From positions 2,129,501-2,193,500 of the forward strand of contig CAJHZI010000514.1 of the NCBI GenBank assembly GCA_905160935.1: 64,000 nucleotides of DNA, written 5' to 3'. Of this stretch, positions 22,001 through 32,580 are shown piece by piece. Each line of letters opens with the position of its first letter. Position 1 is the stretch's first letter. The notes beneath the pieces are model-generated. The model ran no database searches. It had not been told where the DNA came from and saw only the letters and a list, made by a program, of their open reading frames with translations. The translations under genes were made by a program, and so were the position numbers. The DNA comes from Enchytraeus crypticus. Taxonomy: Eukaryota > Annelida > Clitellata > Enchytraeida > Enchytraeidae.

Positions 22001-25000
22001 AAATACTATAGTCTTTGGTAGAGAATGGGCTACATGTAATAGGCCTATTAATAAAAGTGAAGACTTACTTGGAATATATTGGTTGTCCAAAGATTATCTA
22101 GTAGATGGCAATGGACATTCTAAATTAATTGTAAACAATTTACTAAATTAGACTTAGATATTGATTATATGCAATTCAGTTTCCGGACTGTGGGTACCGT
22201 GAACTTAAATTTTACTTTTTAAGTATGATCTTCACGCCCGTCGCCAAGGGGGGTCTGCCCTTGTTTTAATTCTCGTGAATAATTTTGTGTACAGAATATT
22301 GCATGATATCATATATTATGCTTCGCTATGTAGTAGTGAAATTTGATTGGAAGCGGCCATTCAACTTGAAATAATGAATTTGTATCTATTTGTGGCTGGT
22401 TGATTTTTGATATCTAGTAAAATATATTCCAGGCGATAAGGGGTCACTTGTAATTGGTTAGGGTTGAGTAGGGTTATGATAAGATTTTTTCGAGCCACTT
22501 CCTTGCACTAGTGCTTCAGGCCCCCCAAGGTCTAAATCCGGCACTGAATGAAATGTGTCAATTTGTAAAGTATAAAGTGCTAATGCAGATATTGCGAACG
22601 CAGTAACATTTTGCAGGCTACATGTGTATTCGTAGTGCAGTTCCAACGTTACCTGACAGAGTACTTATAAGTTATAATTCCTGTGACTGAAGCAATACCG
22701 CCACTAACTACAGCTTATAAATCATAGATCTAATCGCGTGCTTCTCTAAACCCAATCACAACACCAATTTTACGATATTTTGTAAAAACACTGTCCAACT
22801 ACACAAACAGCGCCACATGGCGACTCAATTTTTCGGCTGCAGACGAAATTCTAAATGTCAATCACTCGGTGTCGCCTAATCGCGCCACATATTTGTTCTG
22901 ATAACTAAAAGGGAGCTTTTCAGTCTCGCTTGAAGCACTGTAGACACTAGCAAGTATGCAGTCGGTTATAATTACTAAACATTTGTGTGGAATTTGTGGA
23001 TATGCGTTACTAAATATTTATGAATCCATTCCGGATTCAGATAAATCCATTTCTGCTGATCGGATTGGTTTTGGTTTCATAGATCTCAATTTTGTTGTGG
23101 TCGAAAGTACCCCTCCATGCGCGTTGTTTTTTTCTTTTTCTTGGGTTAGATTTATGTTGCATTACAATGATGATATCTGTATCTCAATCGTGATATCAGT
23201 TCATCCACAAGAATTGACTTTTATAACTATTTTCAAGTTTTCAAACTATTTATCCGTTTATCTACGGATGAGAAGCCAACGATGAAGATAATGATCATTG
23301 ATGAAGATAATGATCATTGATGAAGATAATGATCATTGATGAAGATAATGATCATTGATGAAGATAATGATCATTGATGAAGATAATGATCATTGATGAA
23401 GATAATGATCATTGATGAAGATAATGATCATTGATGAAGATAATGATCATTGATGAAGATTTAACTGAACGTTAAATATTCATTGTCTTTGCGTTGCATT
23501 AAAACAAGATTACCTACCGTCTAGGCTGCCACTATTTAATATGATATTTAACGTCCTTATCTGACGACATCATGGAGTCAGTGCATCAAAGTATACTGAC
23601 ACTACTGAGTACTTGTTAGTACTGATGATAGCTAGTACAGCTAAATACTGATATTACTCACCTTCTCTCTCACTTAGTGCACTGCCTACAGGCAGGTCCT
23701 TGGTACAGTATATAACGCTTCCAATCATCTTTATATTCCGTTTTCCTCTTCATGTCCCCATACGAATTGATCCTTAAATCATCTGTTCCTTTTCATATAC
23801 ATTATCCTTGGGGATTCTAGTTAGGACGAGATGGGCCCCCTGTGCCTTCCTTTACTGATATTACAAAGTATAGCTAAATACGGATACTACTAATGCTGAT
23901 AATTGCAGACACTACTCACCGTCTCTCCAGTATTTTGCAAGTGGCAGGTCCAAGGTACATATTAATTCTAAAATTCTTCTTTCACGCTCTGCAAAGAGCA
24001 CTCCATCGCTTAGTGATTTAATTTATTCACAAAAGACTATGTCTCACCCACATCTTAATGTAGCATATGGCTTGAGGAAAATATGGCTTCTGGGGTGGTT
24101 TCCCATTGCTTTCCACAGTTCTTGCTTAGTCGTTACTTACTATACGTGAAACTAACGGTTGATCTATTCTCCAGTGACTCGGAATCAATTTGGGAAACCG
24201 ACACTACTAAATATTGAAAAATACGGAAAATACCAAGTACTGATGCGTATTGTTATTAATAAGTATTGATAAACGTTGGCACTACCAGTTACTGATAATT
24301 CTATGTAAAGATAAATATTGGCATTGCAGAGTATTTATCCTTATTGATACTACTAGGTACTGATAATTATTAATATTTCTAATTACTGTTAAATACTAAA
24401 ACTAAGTATGAATTAGTACAGACACTGCTAAATATTGATAAGTACTGATCCTTCCTAGCATTTATAAGTGTTGACACTACTAAGCACTGATAAGTATTGG
24501 AATAACTAAGTACCCTTGCTTACTGATTCTATCAAGTACTGATGAATATTACCACCTTTAGCGATTGTCCCACTACTTTTTACGTTTTAGACTACAAAAA
24601 AGCAAATTCTGGTATTCGCTACGTCGTCCAATAGTGCCATCAGTCATGTGGCATTGCTGCTATTTTTAAATTAAGTCCGCTTTTTCTGCTTCCCTCGTTA
24701 AAAGCATATCTTTTCCATCTTTTGAGCACATGTTGCTTAGGCTTACTTGTGCTTCTAAACCATATCTCTTTCTAACTGTATATAGACCTCCTTCCTTATC
24801 CAAGTCTGACTTCCTGTCTGATTTCTCCTCACTTCGTGAGAATATTGCTTCTTTACCATCTGATCTGATCATTATGGGTGATTTCAATATACATATTGAC
24901 TCAAATATCGATCATTATTCTTCAGCGACTTGAGGCTTTTGGCCTCAAGCAGTTTTTTCTTATCCTACCCATACCTTTGGTCACATCCTTGATCTTTTAG

Positions 25001-26704
25001 TTACCCGTGACATGACTACGTTGATTGACTTCGGAGTCTTAGAGTTGTCATTGTCTGATAACAGTGCAATTTTCTGAAAATTGCCTGTGGCCTTTAACTC
25101 CTTTGCTTCTTGAACTATTCAAAGTTTTCATTTTCTGCTGATTTTATGGCTTCTTCATTTTACTCCAATCCAACTTCAACTGTTTCTAATTTTACACAAT
25201 AAATTTACTCTGTGTTTTTGTTTTTTTTAGACAAGCAAGCTCATCTCTTACCTAATTCTTGTCTCTCCAACCCGAGGAAACCCTTTATTTCTGATTAGAT
25301 TCGTGTACAGAAATCCTTACGCTCCAAACTAGAATCAATATATAGGAGAGATAAGAAAAATCCTGCGGAAATGCAAAACCCCACGATCAAGGCTAACTAC
25401 GTTAAACAACGTAAGTTAGTTGATCATATGATCTCATCCGCCAAGAGTTCTTACTTTAAGAAGTTGATCTTGCAGAATCAAAACTGCCCCAAAATACTTG
25501 GGGGAACCCTTGATTCACTGCTTGGTCGCATTATCCCTAAATCATCTCCAAATGCCAAATCTCCATCTATTCTTGCTACAAATCTTTTCATTTTTTTATT
25601 TTTTACAAATTTTATTTCATATTATTATTATTTGACTACTGGCTGGTTTTTATTTTTAAACTATATTATTTTCAATATGTTCATATATCAGCTAGTCGCT
25701 GAGTTTGTAACAGGCCTGTGTGTTCATCTAAAGATCTGAAACATCGTTGAACTGCTCCTGACAGTGCACCTCCTCTGACAGTGCACCACCTCTGACATTG
25801 CACGTCCTCTGACAGTGCACCACCTCTGACAGTGCACCTCATCTGACATTGCACCTCCTCTGACAGTGCATCTCCTCTGACAATGCACCTCCTCTGACAA
25901 TGCACCACCTCTGACAGTGCACCTCCTCTGACATTGCACCACCTCTGACAGTGCACCTTCTCTGACATTGCACCACCTCTGACAGTGCACCACCTCTGAC
26001 AGTGCACCACCTCTGACAATGCACGTCCTCTGACAGTGCACTGCCTCTGACAGCACACTTGTCATAGGAATACTCAATCTAAACTTAACTGTAAGGTATT
26101 GAAGTTTATTTGTTTATTTCAGATGAATATTTAATAGTGGCAGACACTGGGGATGGCCACGCGAATCTCTACGAGATTTCTGTGGACTCTAAGGAGGTGA
26201 GGACTCTCCTGCCTCCACAGGTGGCCGAGTCTAGCTCTCCACTGGCTGTGGCTTTTGATCAAGAGAGCAACAATGTTTACTGGACTGACTCCAGATTCGT
26301 TGCCATCTTGAGATATAGTGAAAGAAATTCCAACCGTAACTCTGAACATAGTTCTTCTAGGTATTCTGTTGTCTACAACGCTACTTCAGGTTCGTTAAAA
26401 TCTTAATATTGTTTTTTAGCAATTCAAGTACTTAGTTTTCTAATGCAGTGTGAAATGTAGATTAATTTCTATTTTCTTAGTATCAGAAATACGCTATAAA
26501 AAATATACGCTATAAATACGTTTCTTTTTGCTCGCCGGCTTGATTTTGTCTCAATAGTGCTCGATGTTGTCATTGATGACTGTAGCACTCCAATGGCTGT
26601 TATTATAAAAGAGCCTTTATTTAATTTTTTTATATTTTTGATGTGACATATAGCAATGTTTAGAAAATAAAATATGACAATGCCGTAAAATGTAGATTAC
26701 ATAG

Positions 26705-26761
<57 letters not shown>

Positions 26762-26908
26762 AATAACAAATATATTAATAAATATATATTATATAATATT
26801 AATATATATCTGTAGTATATTTATAAATATATATATTATGCATATATATTATAATATATATGTATATATCTATCTATCTATCTATATATATATATATATA
26901 TATATATA

Positions 26909-26947
<39 letters not shown>

Positions 26948-29900
26948 TAGTGAATTACATGTGAAATAAAGTAACAGCATCCTGGCCTTGCAAGAAAAGC
27001 CCTTCCTAGAATATCAGCAAAATAAATAATTTTTAAAATTAAAATCACTAACTTTATTTTCTCTGATGGCAACAGATCGGACAGTGCTGGAATGTCTAGC
27101 CCTGGATAGCTCCACTCGGACTCTCTATTTCTGTCATCCTGATCATGGAATCATCGGCAGTATAGAAACCGACGGGCGAAACATGAGAACGATTTTATCA
27201 GGAGCTGATCTAAAACCTCAAGCAATAGTGTTAGATGCACAGAACAGGTAGGATTGCGTTCAACCTATCACACTGCATAGAACTCATACAGAAGTGAACT
27301 TATCCCGTGAATTACATAAAAAGCGTAAATTACATAAATTAATGTTTCATGCAGTAATAATAACACACATTATAGTGAAATGATCAACTATGTTGATATC
27401 TATCACTTTTAATACCACATGTTATAATTATCCGTTAGGCAATTTAGTCCATTTTCCGTGTAGCCAGTCCAGTGAATGTCCGAGATTTTACTCTCAAATG
27501 AGTGCGGCTGGGATTCGAACCCACGAGAGTTCAATTCACCTCAGGGTCTGTCATTTAAAATTTCATGACGTTATCTACACCCTTAACCATTGCGCTATTG
27601 AGACATTCTATCTTTACTTTCACAATTCATATTTCAATATCTTAATTTCATTAGTATTAATTTAATTAATATTAATATTAATATTTCAATTTCAATTTCA
27701 TAATTCAGTATCTTTACTTTGACATGCGCATAGTAAAGGTCAATTAGGAAGACGTCCACGAACGCGTCAAATGGAGGCAGGCATGTCGACAAGCGGACCG
27801 TGCAGAAAAAGGGGATTAATGCTAAGAAAATAGGAAGAATTACATAAAAGCATACATTACATAAATCAATGTGTCAAGCAGTAACCTATTTATGAGGCGG
27901 TAGGATTAGGTATCGAAGAAGCAATTTATATCGAAGAAGGGTTGTTGGAAAAGTCAATAGAAAGAATAATGCAAAGGAAATAATAGATAAAACTGATACC
28001 AGGAACGTTGAACGATTTGATTACTCATTCTCATGTCTATCAGATAAGGAAAGCAGAAGATAGAATTAAAGTTAATTGTTATATACCTTTGGCCTGCTTG
28101 GGCCTGCTCATTTGAATAAAGGAACAAATATTCAGTACTAACACAGTCAACTATGGTGCAGCTGATATCCGAACCCGCGGACTTACATGTATCTAGTAAA
28201 ATATGTTATCCAATAAGCCTTGAAAATCCTGCCATTGTTAGAAATCTCGTGTAGGCGATGCCTTACTGCTATTGTCTGTGACGCATGAGATGCCCATGAT
28301 GACGTTGTCTGCTGATAAAACCGACTTCAGAATACTTCATGAAGAATTTAAAGTATTAATATTTAATTACCAAAGCATTAATATATATTTAATTAGGCGC
28401 TGACTTATCAGCGCGGCGCTGACTTATCAGCGCCTAGGCATCAAGCGAAAATTTCGCACAGCGGTGATTCAAAGCAATTAAACGCTTAGTAGTTTACTGG
28501 ACTTGATTTATTTCACATAGTCTACTAATTAAAATAGCTTTCATGGCTAAAATAGAATTCATTCAGTATGGACTACTGTTGTCTTTTAAGTTAAACTGAG
28601 CTGCTTAACATAAATTACTTGATATACCGTATAGATGATTAAGTTTTTGAATCCTTTGCCTTTTTTACATCAGCGTATGATTAATAAGGTTAAAGTTCGA
28701 TTACTATCTAATCTAGCTATACAAACCTTGTCAAGTTTGTATGCTTTATGAAGTTTTTATGCTTTTATGTAGACTTCTTTATTGGGCAGACGTTGGAGAA
28801 AACCCAGGAATATACCGGGTCAGTCTCAGTGATCCAAGTTCATATGATACGATCGTGTCCAACAATATTCAAAGGCCAAATGGTCTAGCTATAGACTTCA
28901 GAGGTTTGCTTCAGTATGATTTTTAATTTGCAATTCATTATAGATCTATATAATCTTTATTCACCGAATTTGTGACAGAATGAAAAACACAACCTAAATC
29001 AAACAAACATAAAGAAAATATAGTAATCCTGTCTAACTAAATATACCAAACGATACTCCTCTTCAAATACCATTACTGTTAGATCATTGCGTAATGTTTA
29101 AATCATATTTTACCCATTGTGTACTTAAAACCAAACCTCCAAAATATGACCAAAACCTAAAACTAGTTGTTGCTGGTGAATCTTGTGTCTAAATTGCATA
29201 TTTACGAGTGTTTGTTGTACCTATAGAATCCAAGTAGTCAGAGTTGTCTACTTCAATTTTGTCATTTAACAGATTAATGGAAATTAATTTACAGAAATTA
29301 ATTTCTCAAAAAGGTATTGCGTGTTTATATTACTATCTCTCTCTTAGTCGATTGCGCTTGGCAGGTCCATGGTATAATAACTCCTTCACATATTTATATC
29401 CTCTGCATTTCTCTTAATATCACCTTGCGAATTAGTCATCAAGTTTTTCAGCAGCCCAAGTCTCGGTCTTCCTGTAATTATTCTTCGTTCCATTCCTCCT
29501 TCAATTATCTCTTTCAGCAAAAACCATTCCCTCTCAGAACACGACCCATCCAGTTCTTCTTTTTATTCTTTGTGATATTTATAATATACGTATTTATGAC
29601 AACCAGATTTAGCACTTCTTCGTTCATAATCCAGTCCATTTGATCTTCTCTATTCTTCTCCATAGCTATATATCGATTACTTCAGTATCTTGATATCTTC
29701 CTTTCTTAACGTCCCTTTTTCACAACTTCACAGCGTGGTTTACACTAAAAGTCTTTACAATCTTTGTCTTCGTGAATTTCTTCAAAAGTTTTGTTAATAG
29801 TTCTATCCTCTTACTGAAGGCCTCTTTTACCGGAGAAATTCTACAGTTTATTTCTGTGCCACATTTCCCTTTTTCTGTTACTCCGTGTCCTAAATATCTG

Positions 29901-30718
29901 AAACTCTTCATCTGTTCTAACTATATTACTATATTTCATAAAAATTATTCTTATCAGAGCTTATAATTAGTCATTAAATTATAATATATGTATATTGTAT
30001 CAGAAAATGAGCTAATCAACTTGTTAAACAATAAAATTGTTTAAATAAAAAATGGCAAGAATCGGCTCCTTCAATGAAGCATAAATATTCCACTTGTTTA
30101 GACTTAACAAGTTAGGCCTGTATGAATCTAACTTTCTAATCTTAGCAAGCTGCTTACTAGTAGCAATTCAATTGCTTACTTGTAAAGATCATTGCTAAGA
30201 AACGCATAATTATGATGACCTGTGATCGAGTATGAATGTGTGCATTGGTTCTCTCATTTTAGAAGAAATTTTGAGAAAATGAACACGTTTTTCGATACTA
30301 GAGGAGAATAGAATTAAGAAAGCCAATGCAATATCGTCACTTACAGCTTATTCGTCATTTTCTCATCTGATCAGTTATTGTTTCTGATCTGTTGATTTAT
30401 TAATTAGTCTGAAATAGATAAATAATAGTTCTGTTGAATACAAACTAAATATGGCTGGGAAATTTACATTCGTAAAATTCCTATTAGCTGTTAAATTCCG
30501 GATTGCGAAGGCTTATGCTCATAAGTGTGTCACTGATTTGTTATTGTTAATGAAATTTCAGAAGGTTCAATTTACTGGGCAGATGTAGGACTAAGTCGGA
30601 TTGAGAAATGCAGACTGGATGGATCGAGACGTCAAACGTTAATTCAAGAGTCCAGAGTATTGTACTTTGGACTAACGCTCAGCAGGCAATTTATCTTCTA
30701 TACAGATTGGAACCAACA
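16000..30718 (+). CDS. Secreted/membrane YWTD (LDL-receptor class B) repeat protein, 5' part
   Basis: Five exons (16000-16099, 26123-26389, 27076-27247, 28773-28903, 30562-30718) join in phase (1, 1, 2, 1, then open in phase 2) into 275 codons. The start MLCRTKSVLKIFILK... with a hydrophobic GFLLMLLQ core and an Ala-rich end (RSAAAS) is a signal peptide. YWTD-type blades follow: NNVYWTDSRFVAILRY, TRTLYFCHPDHGIIG, LLYWADVGENPGIYRV and GSIYWADVGLSRIEKCRLDG. Such repeats form six-bladed propellers in LDL-receptor/LRP, nidogen and related extracellular proteins. A propeller directly after the signal peptide is the LRP5/6-like arrangement, but the paralogue cannot be assigned. Later exons (rest of the propeller, EGF, membrane segment) were not found, so the gene is incomplete here or broken. 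Confidence 0.8.
16100..17500. other. YWTD gene intron 1, proximal part, with a fold-back element
   Basis: Mostly unrecognised. At 16851-16952 there is an imperfect inverted repeat: inner arms 16877-16893 and 16910-16926 (17 bp, one mismatch, CCCCGCAGTAGGGGG type) and weaker outer arms. It resembles a short fold-back or MITE remnant. Confidence 0.6.
18234..19099 (+). pseudogene. LINE endonuclease region, frameshifted
   Basis: Two overlapping frames (18234-18635 and 18632-19099) cover the endonuclease domain and the linker. GDFNID matches the catalytic GDFN motif of APE-type endonucleases. The frame changes within the THCLNS / IIDHVF segment. Confidence 0.8.
19071..20983 (+). pseudogene. LINE reverse transcriptase region, broken in three frames
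   Basis: Frames 19071-19793, 19817-20137 and 20213-20983 hold the fingers, the palm and the thumb/C-terminus. The catalytic FADD box falls in the gap after 20137, reachable only by a frame change. The third piece ends with VQIWNSVPDSIKTARNVYNF, the W-N-x-L/V-P motif common at CR1/jockey C-termini. Confidence 0.85.
21241..21823. other. YWTD intron 1, nothing recognised
   Basis: AT-rich unique-looking DNA with a short AAT tract at 21253-21268. Confidence 0.4.
21824..22546 (+). mobile_element. hAT-like MITE family F
   Basis: Starts CAGGGCCGGATTTACC and ends GGTCTAAATCCGGCACTG, terminal inverted repeats of the CAGKGCCGGATTTA type. The flanking octamers AACGAACC and AATGAAAT match at five of eight positions, consistent with an aged 8-bp duplication. 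723 bp, no transposase. Related, inverted and shorter: 46994-47406. A terminal fragment may lie at 32203-32240. Confidence 0.8.
22547..23279. other. YWTD intron 1, nothing recognised
   Basis: An open frame at 22956-23285 (109 codons) has no recognisable motif, no splice context and runs into the satellite. I do not call it a gene. Confidence 0.4.
23280..23460. repeat. 19-bp satellite (GATGAAGATAATGATCATT)n
   Basis: About 9.5 almost identical copies. Each unit contains the palindrome AATGATCATT. High identity points to recent expansion. Confidence 0.97.
23660..23860 (-). mobile_element. RTE-like LINE family A, 3' end
   Basis: Minus-oriented terminus. A CT tract is followed by AGTGCACTGCCTACAGGCAG, then GTATATAACGCTTCCAATC and TTCCTCTTCATGTCCC, matching the family terminus at 57000-57085. 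Confidence 0.75.
23925..24190 (+). mobile_element. Dispersed repeat family B
   Basis: Shares GTGGCAGGTCCAAGGTACATA, GCAAAGAGCACTCCATCGC, GGTGGTTTCCCATTGCTTTCC and CTTAGTCGTTACTTAC with the copy at 3795-4145. Confidence 0.7.
24560..25600 (+). mobile_element. CR1/L2-like LINE fragment, endonuclease domain
   Basis: The frame at 24730-24933 reads LFLTVYRPPSLSKSDFLSDF and DLIIMGDFNIHID (catalytic GDFN). It is followed after frameshifts by FGHILDLLVTRD and LELSLSDNSAIF, the H-x-L-D-L and S-D-H blocks of the endonuclease. Then comes KLVDHMISSAKSSYFKKL of the linker before the RT (25371-25600). Several stops. No RT domain is left. Confidence 0.82.
25749..26055. repeat. 17-bp minisatellite just upstream of a YWTD exon
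   Basis: About 18 copies of CACCTCCTCTGACAGTG with AGT/AAT/ATT variants, ending 67 nt before the exon 2 acceptor. Pyrimidine-rich on the plus strand, each unit with CTGAC. The unit has no stop in several frames on the minus strand, so long artefactual open frames overlap it. Confidence 0.97.
26123..26389 (+). CDS. YWTD gene exon 2
   Basis: Acceptor TTTATTTCAG, donor CTTCAG|GTTCGT, phase 1 in and out. It encodes EYLIVADTGDGHANLYEI, then an LY repeat NNVYWTDSRFVAILRYSERN and a Ser/Asn-rich insert. An earlier donor (TTCTAG|GTATTC at 26360) is possible but breaks phase with exon 3. Confidence 0.85.
26707..26946. repeat. Compound (AT)n / (TATC)n microsatellite
   Basis: Two long AT tracts (26707-26759 and about 26884-26946) are joined by an AT-rich TATC-containing stretch. 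Confidence 0.95.
27076..27247 (+). CDS. YWTD gene exon 3
   Basis: Acceptor GGCAACAG, donor GAACAG|GTAGG, phase 1 in and 2 out. It encodes VLECLALDSSTRTLYFCHPD, HGIIGSIETDGRNMRTILSG and ADLKPQAIVLDAQ, a complete LY blade in which the YWTD core is degenerate (LYFCHPD). Confidence 0.87.
27369..27612 (-). mobile_element. tRNA-derived SINE family D, best-preserved copy
   Basis: On the minus strand the head reads TAGCGCAATGGTTAAGGG (pol III A box) and GGGTTCGAATCCC (B box), the classical tRNA promoter pair. They lie further apart than in a tRNA because of an insert containing AAATGACAGACCCTGAGGTG. The tail is GGCAATTTAGTCC-type sequence ending in GATATCAACATAGTTGATC (hairpin). Other copies: 5812, 6786, 60535 and 62012. 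Confidence 0.9.
27613..28772. other. YWTD gene intron 3, weak repeat remnants
   Basis: 27890-28110 vaguely resembles RTE-like LINE family A (GGAAAGCAGAAGATAGAATT, then TTATATACCTTTGGCCTGC). At 28396-28435 the block GCGCTGACTTATCAGCGC (self-complementary ends) is directly repeated. Confidence 0.45.
28773..28903 (+). CDS. YWTD gene exon 4
   Basis: Acceptor TTTTATGTAG, donor CAGAG|GTTTGC, phase 2 in and 1 out. It encodes LLYWADVGENPGIYRVSLSD and IQRPNGLAIDFR. YW-D and RPNGLAID are hallmark YWTD blade residues. Confidence 0.9.
28904..29335. other. YWTD gene intron 4, proximal part, nothing recognised
   Basis: AT-rich unique-looking sequence. Confidence 0.4.
29336..29945 (-). mobile_element. RTE-like LINE family A fragment
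   Basis: Minus-strand frame MKSFRYLGHGVTEKGKCGTE, INCRISPVKEAFSKRIELLT and FTKTKIVKTFSVNHAVKL. This matches the FxYLGxxIxxxGxxxxEIxxRIxxAxxAF C-terminal region of RTE-type elements. The 3' terminus at the left end is TCTCTCTTAGTCGATTGCGC followed by GGCAGGTCCATGG. Confidence 0.85.
29946..30561. other. YWTD gene intron 4, distal part, nothing recognised
   Basis: AT-rich sequence up to the exon 5 acceptor. Confidence 0.4.
30562..30718 (+). CDS. YWTD gene exon 5
   Basis: Acceptor GAAATTTCAG, donor ACCAACA|GTAAGTTT (strong), phase 1 in and 2 out. It encodes EGSIYWADVGLSRIEKCRLD, GSRRQTLIQESRVLYFGLTL and RQFIFYTDWNQ: one canonical YWTD blade and the start of the next (FYTDW). No open frame of less than exon size was missed before it. 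The next exon was not found. Confidence 0.9.
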
Positions 30719-32100
30719 GTAAGTTTAAGTTTTTCCTTTCTTTGTTTTTTCTCAGACATTCTTTGAATTTTCTCGAGGAGACTATATATTATATATCCCT
30801 CTTTGCTGTTCTACTAAATGGTAGGCATAATTATTATGTGCCCTAGCGTACATAATAATTGGATGATCATATAGAGATTATTTGATGATCATATAGAGTC
30901 CGCTTTCTCACTCGCTCAGTCTGCCAAAAATTTATTCCATCAGAAGGGTTTATTTCGTAACCAAAACCTTAATTTAGCCCTTCGCTTGATACAGTTTCTA
31001 TTGCGACTCTCAGTTTCTGCGTAGCCACTTCTTACATTCTTTTCGTCCAGTGTCTGTTTGTCTATTTTTCTGGTCCAAACATAGCATTGGTAGTACTGAT
31101 GGATTAAACGCTATATAGTTGATTATGATTTCATAGACCCACCGATTTTGTTATCAATTTAGCGCGTGTTCTTTATTCATGAATTTTAATTATTTTAAAT
31201 ATTACTGATATGTTAACGATTTCTCTAAAGTCCTACCATGTGACCATTGATACATTTGAATGTCAGTTATCTGAGCATCCGGCTGACACAATTGATATTC
31301 AGTTGAATAATTGAAAGGTGAAGTCGTGAAAAGAAATTACAATATTATTGGCAATATGTAGAAATCGTACTTGTGTAAATATCCTGCAGATATCGTTAGC
31401 ACAAAACCTCACATCAAAACATTAAGAAATAGTAAATATCTAATTTGGAAGATTTAGGGTAAGCCACAAAACCTCACATCAAAACATTAAGAAATAGTAA
31501 ATATCTAATTTGGAAGATTTAGGGTAAGCCTATAGTTATTTTAAAGTGTTAACTGCAATTTTCAATGGGCAGTCTAGTATTAAGCAAAATGGTAAGTTAA
31601 ATCAAAACCTCTCGACTAATATATATATATATTATAGTTAAATTTGGCAAATAATAATAATTTACATTTGTAAAACATTGAAAAGAAATACTCAGCAGTA
31701 AATAAAATTCCAATAACAGTACTGCAGACACAATTAGGTATATTTTAGGCACATGATTAGGCTTATGTTAGGCACACAATTAAGCTTTCAATTAGGCATA
31801 CGATATTCCACGACTCAGCTTTATTTCAAAGTATACGTAATCATCGTTAATAAAGTGAATAATTGCAGATAATTGCTGATTTGATTTGGCAATTGAATCA
31901 ATCTCGGCTGCAATTACAAAATTATTAGGTAACAAAGTTGATATATCAATGCTAAGTATATAGAGATAGTACTAAACAGAGACGATAATTAGCATCGAGG
32001 CTTCCTGCTTGTTAAGCATCCGGCTAATATAGCTGCTTACCAAATTAATATAATAATTCTGACGTTATGTTAGGTAGGCCTACGTTTGTACGATTAGAAA
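30719..32100. other. Downstream of the last recognised YWTD exon
   Basis: No exon recognised. It includes a perfect 65-bp tandem duplication at 31400-31464 and 31465-31529 (unit starts CACAAAACCTCACATCAAAA, ends AGATTTAGGGTAAGC). Confidence 0.6.
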
Positions 32101-32202
32101 CGAAGAGCTCCTCCTCATCATCGTCATCATCATCATCATCTCTTGTATCTCAGGTTAGCTAGGGTCGGGATGCGAATAGACCTTCTCCATTCCTCCCTAT
32201 CC

Positions 32203-32580
32203 CAGGGTCGGATTTGACTGATGGGGGCCCGGATCCAGCTTCTTCGATAGAAGGAATAGGGGCCTAGCGGTTGGGGCGTGTTCTTTAGGTCTACGGTAGA
32301 TTTTAAAAATTTGATCTCAAAATTAGTTTATTTATTGAGCTGCTTTAACCTTAGTCAACAGTTATCTGTCATCAGATGACTAATAATAACCAATTGCAAA
32401 CTTCTTACTATTATCATAATTTATGTTTATTACTTCTAATTTTTCTACGATCTTATGTTTCTATGTTACTATGTTTCCGTGTTTCCTGTAGTCAGTTAGA
32501 TAGAGCTAATGGCTACGGAAGGCAGAGAGAGTGCAGGCTTGACATACCAAAGGACCTCCCAGTAGCAGGCATGAAGGAGG
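32203..32580. repeat. Repeat fragments (hAT-like end, LINE A-like end)
   Basis: CAGGGTCGGATTTGACTGATG at 32203 resembles the family F terminal repeat. AGGCAGAGAGAGTGCAGGCT followed by GACCTCCCAGTAGCAGGCA near 32520-32575 resembles the 3' end of LINE family A. Both are short and diverged. Confidence 0.4.

Larger units (their letters stand above)
23575..24555. repeat. Degenerate tandem repeat, unit about 26 bp, with insertions
   Basis: Recurring TACTAAGTACTGATAAGTATTG-type phrases run through the interval but are strongly diverged. A family A LINE end (23660-23860) and a family B copy (23925-24190) have inserted into it, so the satellite is older than both. Confidence 0.6.

Noticed and set aside
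22956-23285. 109-codon open frame
   Set aside because: No motif; it ends in the 19-bp satellite and is intronic.
25681-26077. Three overlapping long minus-strand open frames with Cys/Arg/Gly repeats
   Set aside because: They are read-through of the stop-free 17-bp minisatellite in different frames. The true exon starts on the plus strand at 26123.
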